DNA of 6,690 nt from Candidatus Bathyarchaeota archaeon. GTDB taxonomy: Archaea > Thermoproteota > Bathyarchaeia > Bathyarchaeales > UBA233. Below the pieces are notes generated by a model. That model saw only the letters and a program-made list of their open reading frames with translations, was not told where the DNA came from and made no database searches. Of the stretch, positions 5,756 through 6,690 are shown one piece after another; positions within the stretch are counted from its first letter, which is position 1, and the number at the start of each line of letters is the position of its first letter. The translations under genes and the position numbers were made by a program. The stretch spans positions 1-6,690 of the forward strand of contig JARYMR010000082.1 in the NCBI GenBank assembly GCA_029907045.1, read 5' to 3'.

Positions 5756-6690
5756 ATGAGAAAGCCTCTATGGACGCCTTCGCAAGAATGCATAAAAAAG
5801 GCTAACATAACCCGCTTCATCGAATTTATAAACAAAAAATATAACCTAAAAATAGACTCCTACAATGCGCTCTATAAATGGTCCATCGAAAATATTCCAA
5901 GCTTCTGGGGATGCATGTGGGAGTTCGCCCAAATAAAGGCTTCCCGAAAATACGAAATGGTAGTTGAGGATTTAAGCAAGTTTCCCGGCGCAAAATGGTT
6001 TGTAGGCGCTCGGCTTAACTTTGCAGAAAACCTCTTAAAACATAGAGATGCTCATCCTGCTTTCATATTCAGAAGCGAGAACCAAAAAACAAAAAGACTA
6101 ACCTACCAACAACTTTATCGTTCAGTAGCCCAATTAGCGAAACCGCTGCGCGAAATCGGAGTCAGCCCAGGAGACCGTGTAGCCGCTTACATGCCGAACA
6201 TTACTGAAACGCCAATTGCCATGCTTGCAGCAACAAGCATCGGCGCCATATGGTCTTCATGCGGCACAGAGCTGGGTCCAAGCGCTGTCATAGACCGCTT
6301 TAGCCAAATAAACCCCAAAGTCTTGTTTACTGTTGATGGTTATCCATATAAGGGAAAAAGTTTTGATGTTTTGGCTAATGTTAAAAAAATTGTTAAGGGA
6401 GTGTCTTCTCTCGAAAAAGTTGTTGTAGTTCCTTACGTGGCGGAAAAGCCTAACCTTACAAACGTTCCAAAATCAGTAAACTATAACGATTTTATATCCT
6501 CAGAAGGGCAAAATGAGATTAAATTTGAACAGTTACCCGCAGATCATCCAGTATACATAATGTTTTCTTCTGGGACTACTGGTAAGCCAAAATGCATGGT
6601 TCAAGGAGCCGCTGGAATTCTCATAAACCACCTTAAAGAGTTAATTCTCCACACAGACCTAAAGCGTGAAGACAGAATTTTCTATATAAC
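5756..6690 (+). CDS. Acetoacetyl-CoA synthetase, C-terminus cut by window edge
   Basis: Adenylate-forming ligase that activates acetoacetate with ATP and CoA to acetoacetyl-CoA, AMP and pyrophosphate in the cytosol. I translate 311 residues; the family is about 640-660, so roughly half the protein is present. The start LWTPSQECIKKANITRF (5-21) is characteristic of this family. Next comes an acetyl-CoA-synthetase-type N-terminal region (about 35-95, with SFWGCMWEFA and GARLNFAENLL). IGAIWSSCGTELGPSAVIDR (162-181) follows, then INPKVLFTVDGYPYKGK (185-201), and the ATP phosphate-binding loop SSGTTGKPKCMVQG (271-284). ILINHLKELILHTDL (288-302) matches the family's post-loop segment closely. WSSCGTELG replaces the WSSCSPDFG I recall as usual, a minor change. 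The adenylate-forming and C-terminal lysine motifs lie outside the window. The gene is 31 bases after the isopropylmalate-synthase-like gene and probably in its operon. A related short-chain keto- or hydroxyacid ligase is the main alternative. Confidence 0.92.
   Translation, partial: MRKPLWTPSQECIKKANITRFIEFINKKYNLKIDSYNALYKWSIENIPSFWGCMWEFAQIKASRKYEMVVEDLSKFPGAKWFVGARLNFAENLLKHRDAHPAFIFRSENQKTKRLTYQQLYRSVAQLAKPLREIGVSPGDRVAAYMPNITETPIAMLAATSIGAIWSSCGTELGPSAVIDRFSQINPKVLFTVDGYPYKGKSFDVLANVKKIVKGVSSLEKVVVVPYVAEKPNLTNVPKSVNYNDFISSEGQNEIKFEQLPADHPVYIMFSSGTTGKPKCMVQGAAGILINHLKELILHTDLKREDRIFYI

Overview
The window looks like a piece of an archaeal genome, possibly an uncultivated Thermoproteota/Bathyarchaeia-type lineage. 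The evidence is a GGTGA-type Shine-Dalgarno sequence 5-7 bases before most starts, AT-rich archaeal-style TATA boxes in the two divergent intergenic regions, use of TTG and GTG starts, moderately low GC, and an archaeal-looking [4Fe-4S] endonuclease III. The lineage is an inference and a rough one. Coding density is high: seven protein genes, no gap over about 140 bases, and no RNA gene, CRISPR array, insertion sequence or long repeat that I could find.

Left block, minus strand (read right to left from 2884): an acyl-CoA dehydrogenase with a TTG start, then a 10-TM EamA/DMT-family transporter that follows its stop almost directly, then, after a 127-base gap with a possible promoter of its own, a 3-hydroxyacyl-CoA (3-hydroxybutyryl-CoA type) dehydrogenase cut by the left edge. 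The transporter has no normal in-frame start where its first membrane helix begins. Either it starts at CTG or one base has been lost near its start.

Middle block: endonuclease III (plus strand) is divergent from the acyl-CoA dehydrogenase, and 113 bases between them carry a TATA box for each direction. It converges tail to tail, 7 bases apart, on a small FMN-dependent nitroreductase-family gene (minus strand). That gene is in turn divergent from the right block.

Right block, plus strand: a 447-residue DRE-TIM metallolyase of the isopropylmalate/homocitrate synthase type with several unusual motif residues, followed 31 bases later by acetoacetyl-CoA synthetase, cut by the right edge. These two are probably co-transcribed.

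Taken together, the carbon-metabolism genes converge on four-carbon CoA thioesters. Acetoacetyl-CoA synthetase makes acetoacetyl-CoA, the hydroxyacyl-CoA dehydrogenase interconverts acetoacetyl-CoA and 3-hydroxybutyryl-CoA, and the acyl-CoA dehydrogenase could act on a saturated acyl-CoA. No enoyl-CoA hydratase or thiolase is visible here. The main candidate for something not yet described is the isopropylmalate-synthase-like enzyme paired with acetoacetyl-CoA synthetase, whose substrate cannot be read from sequence.
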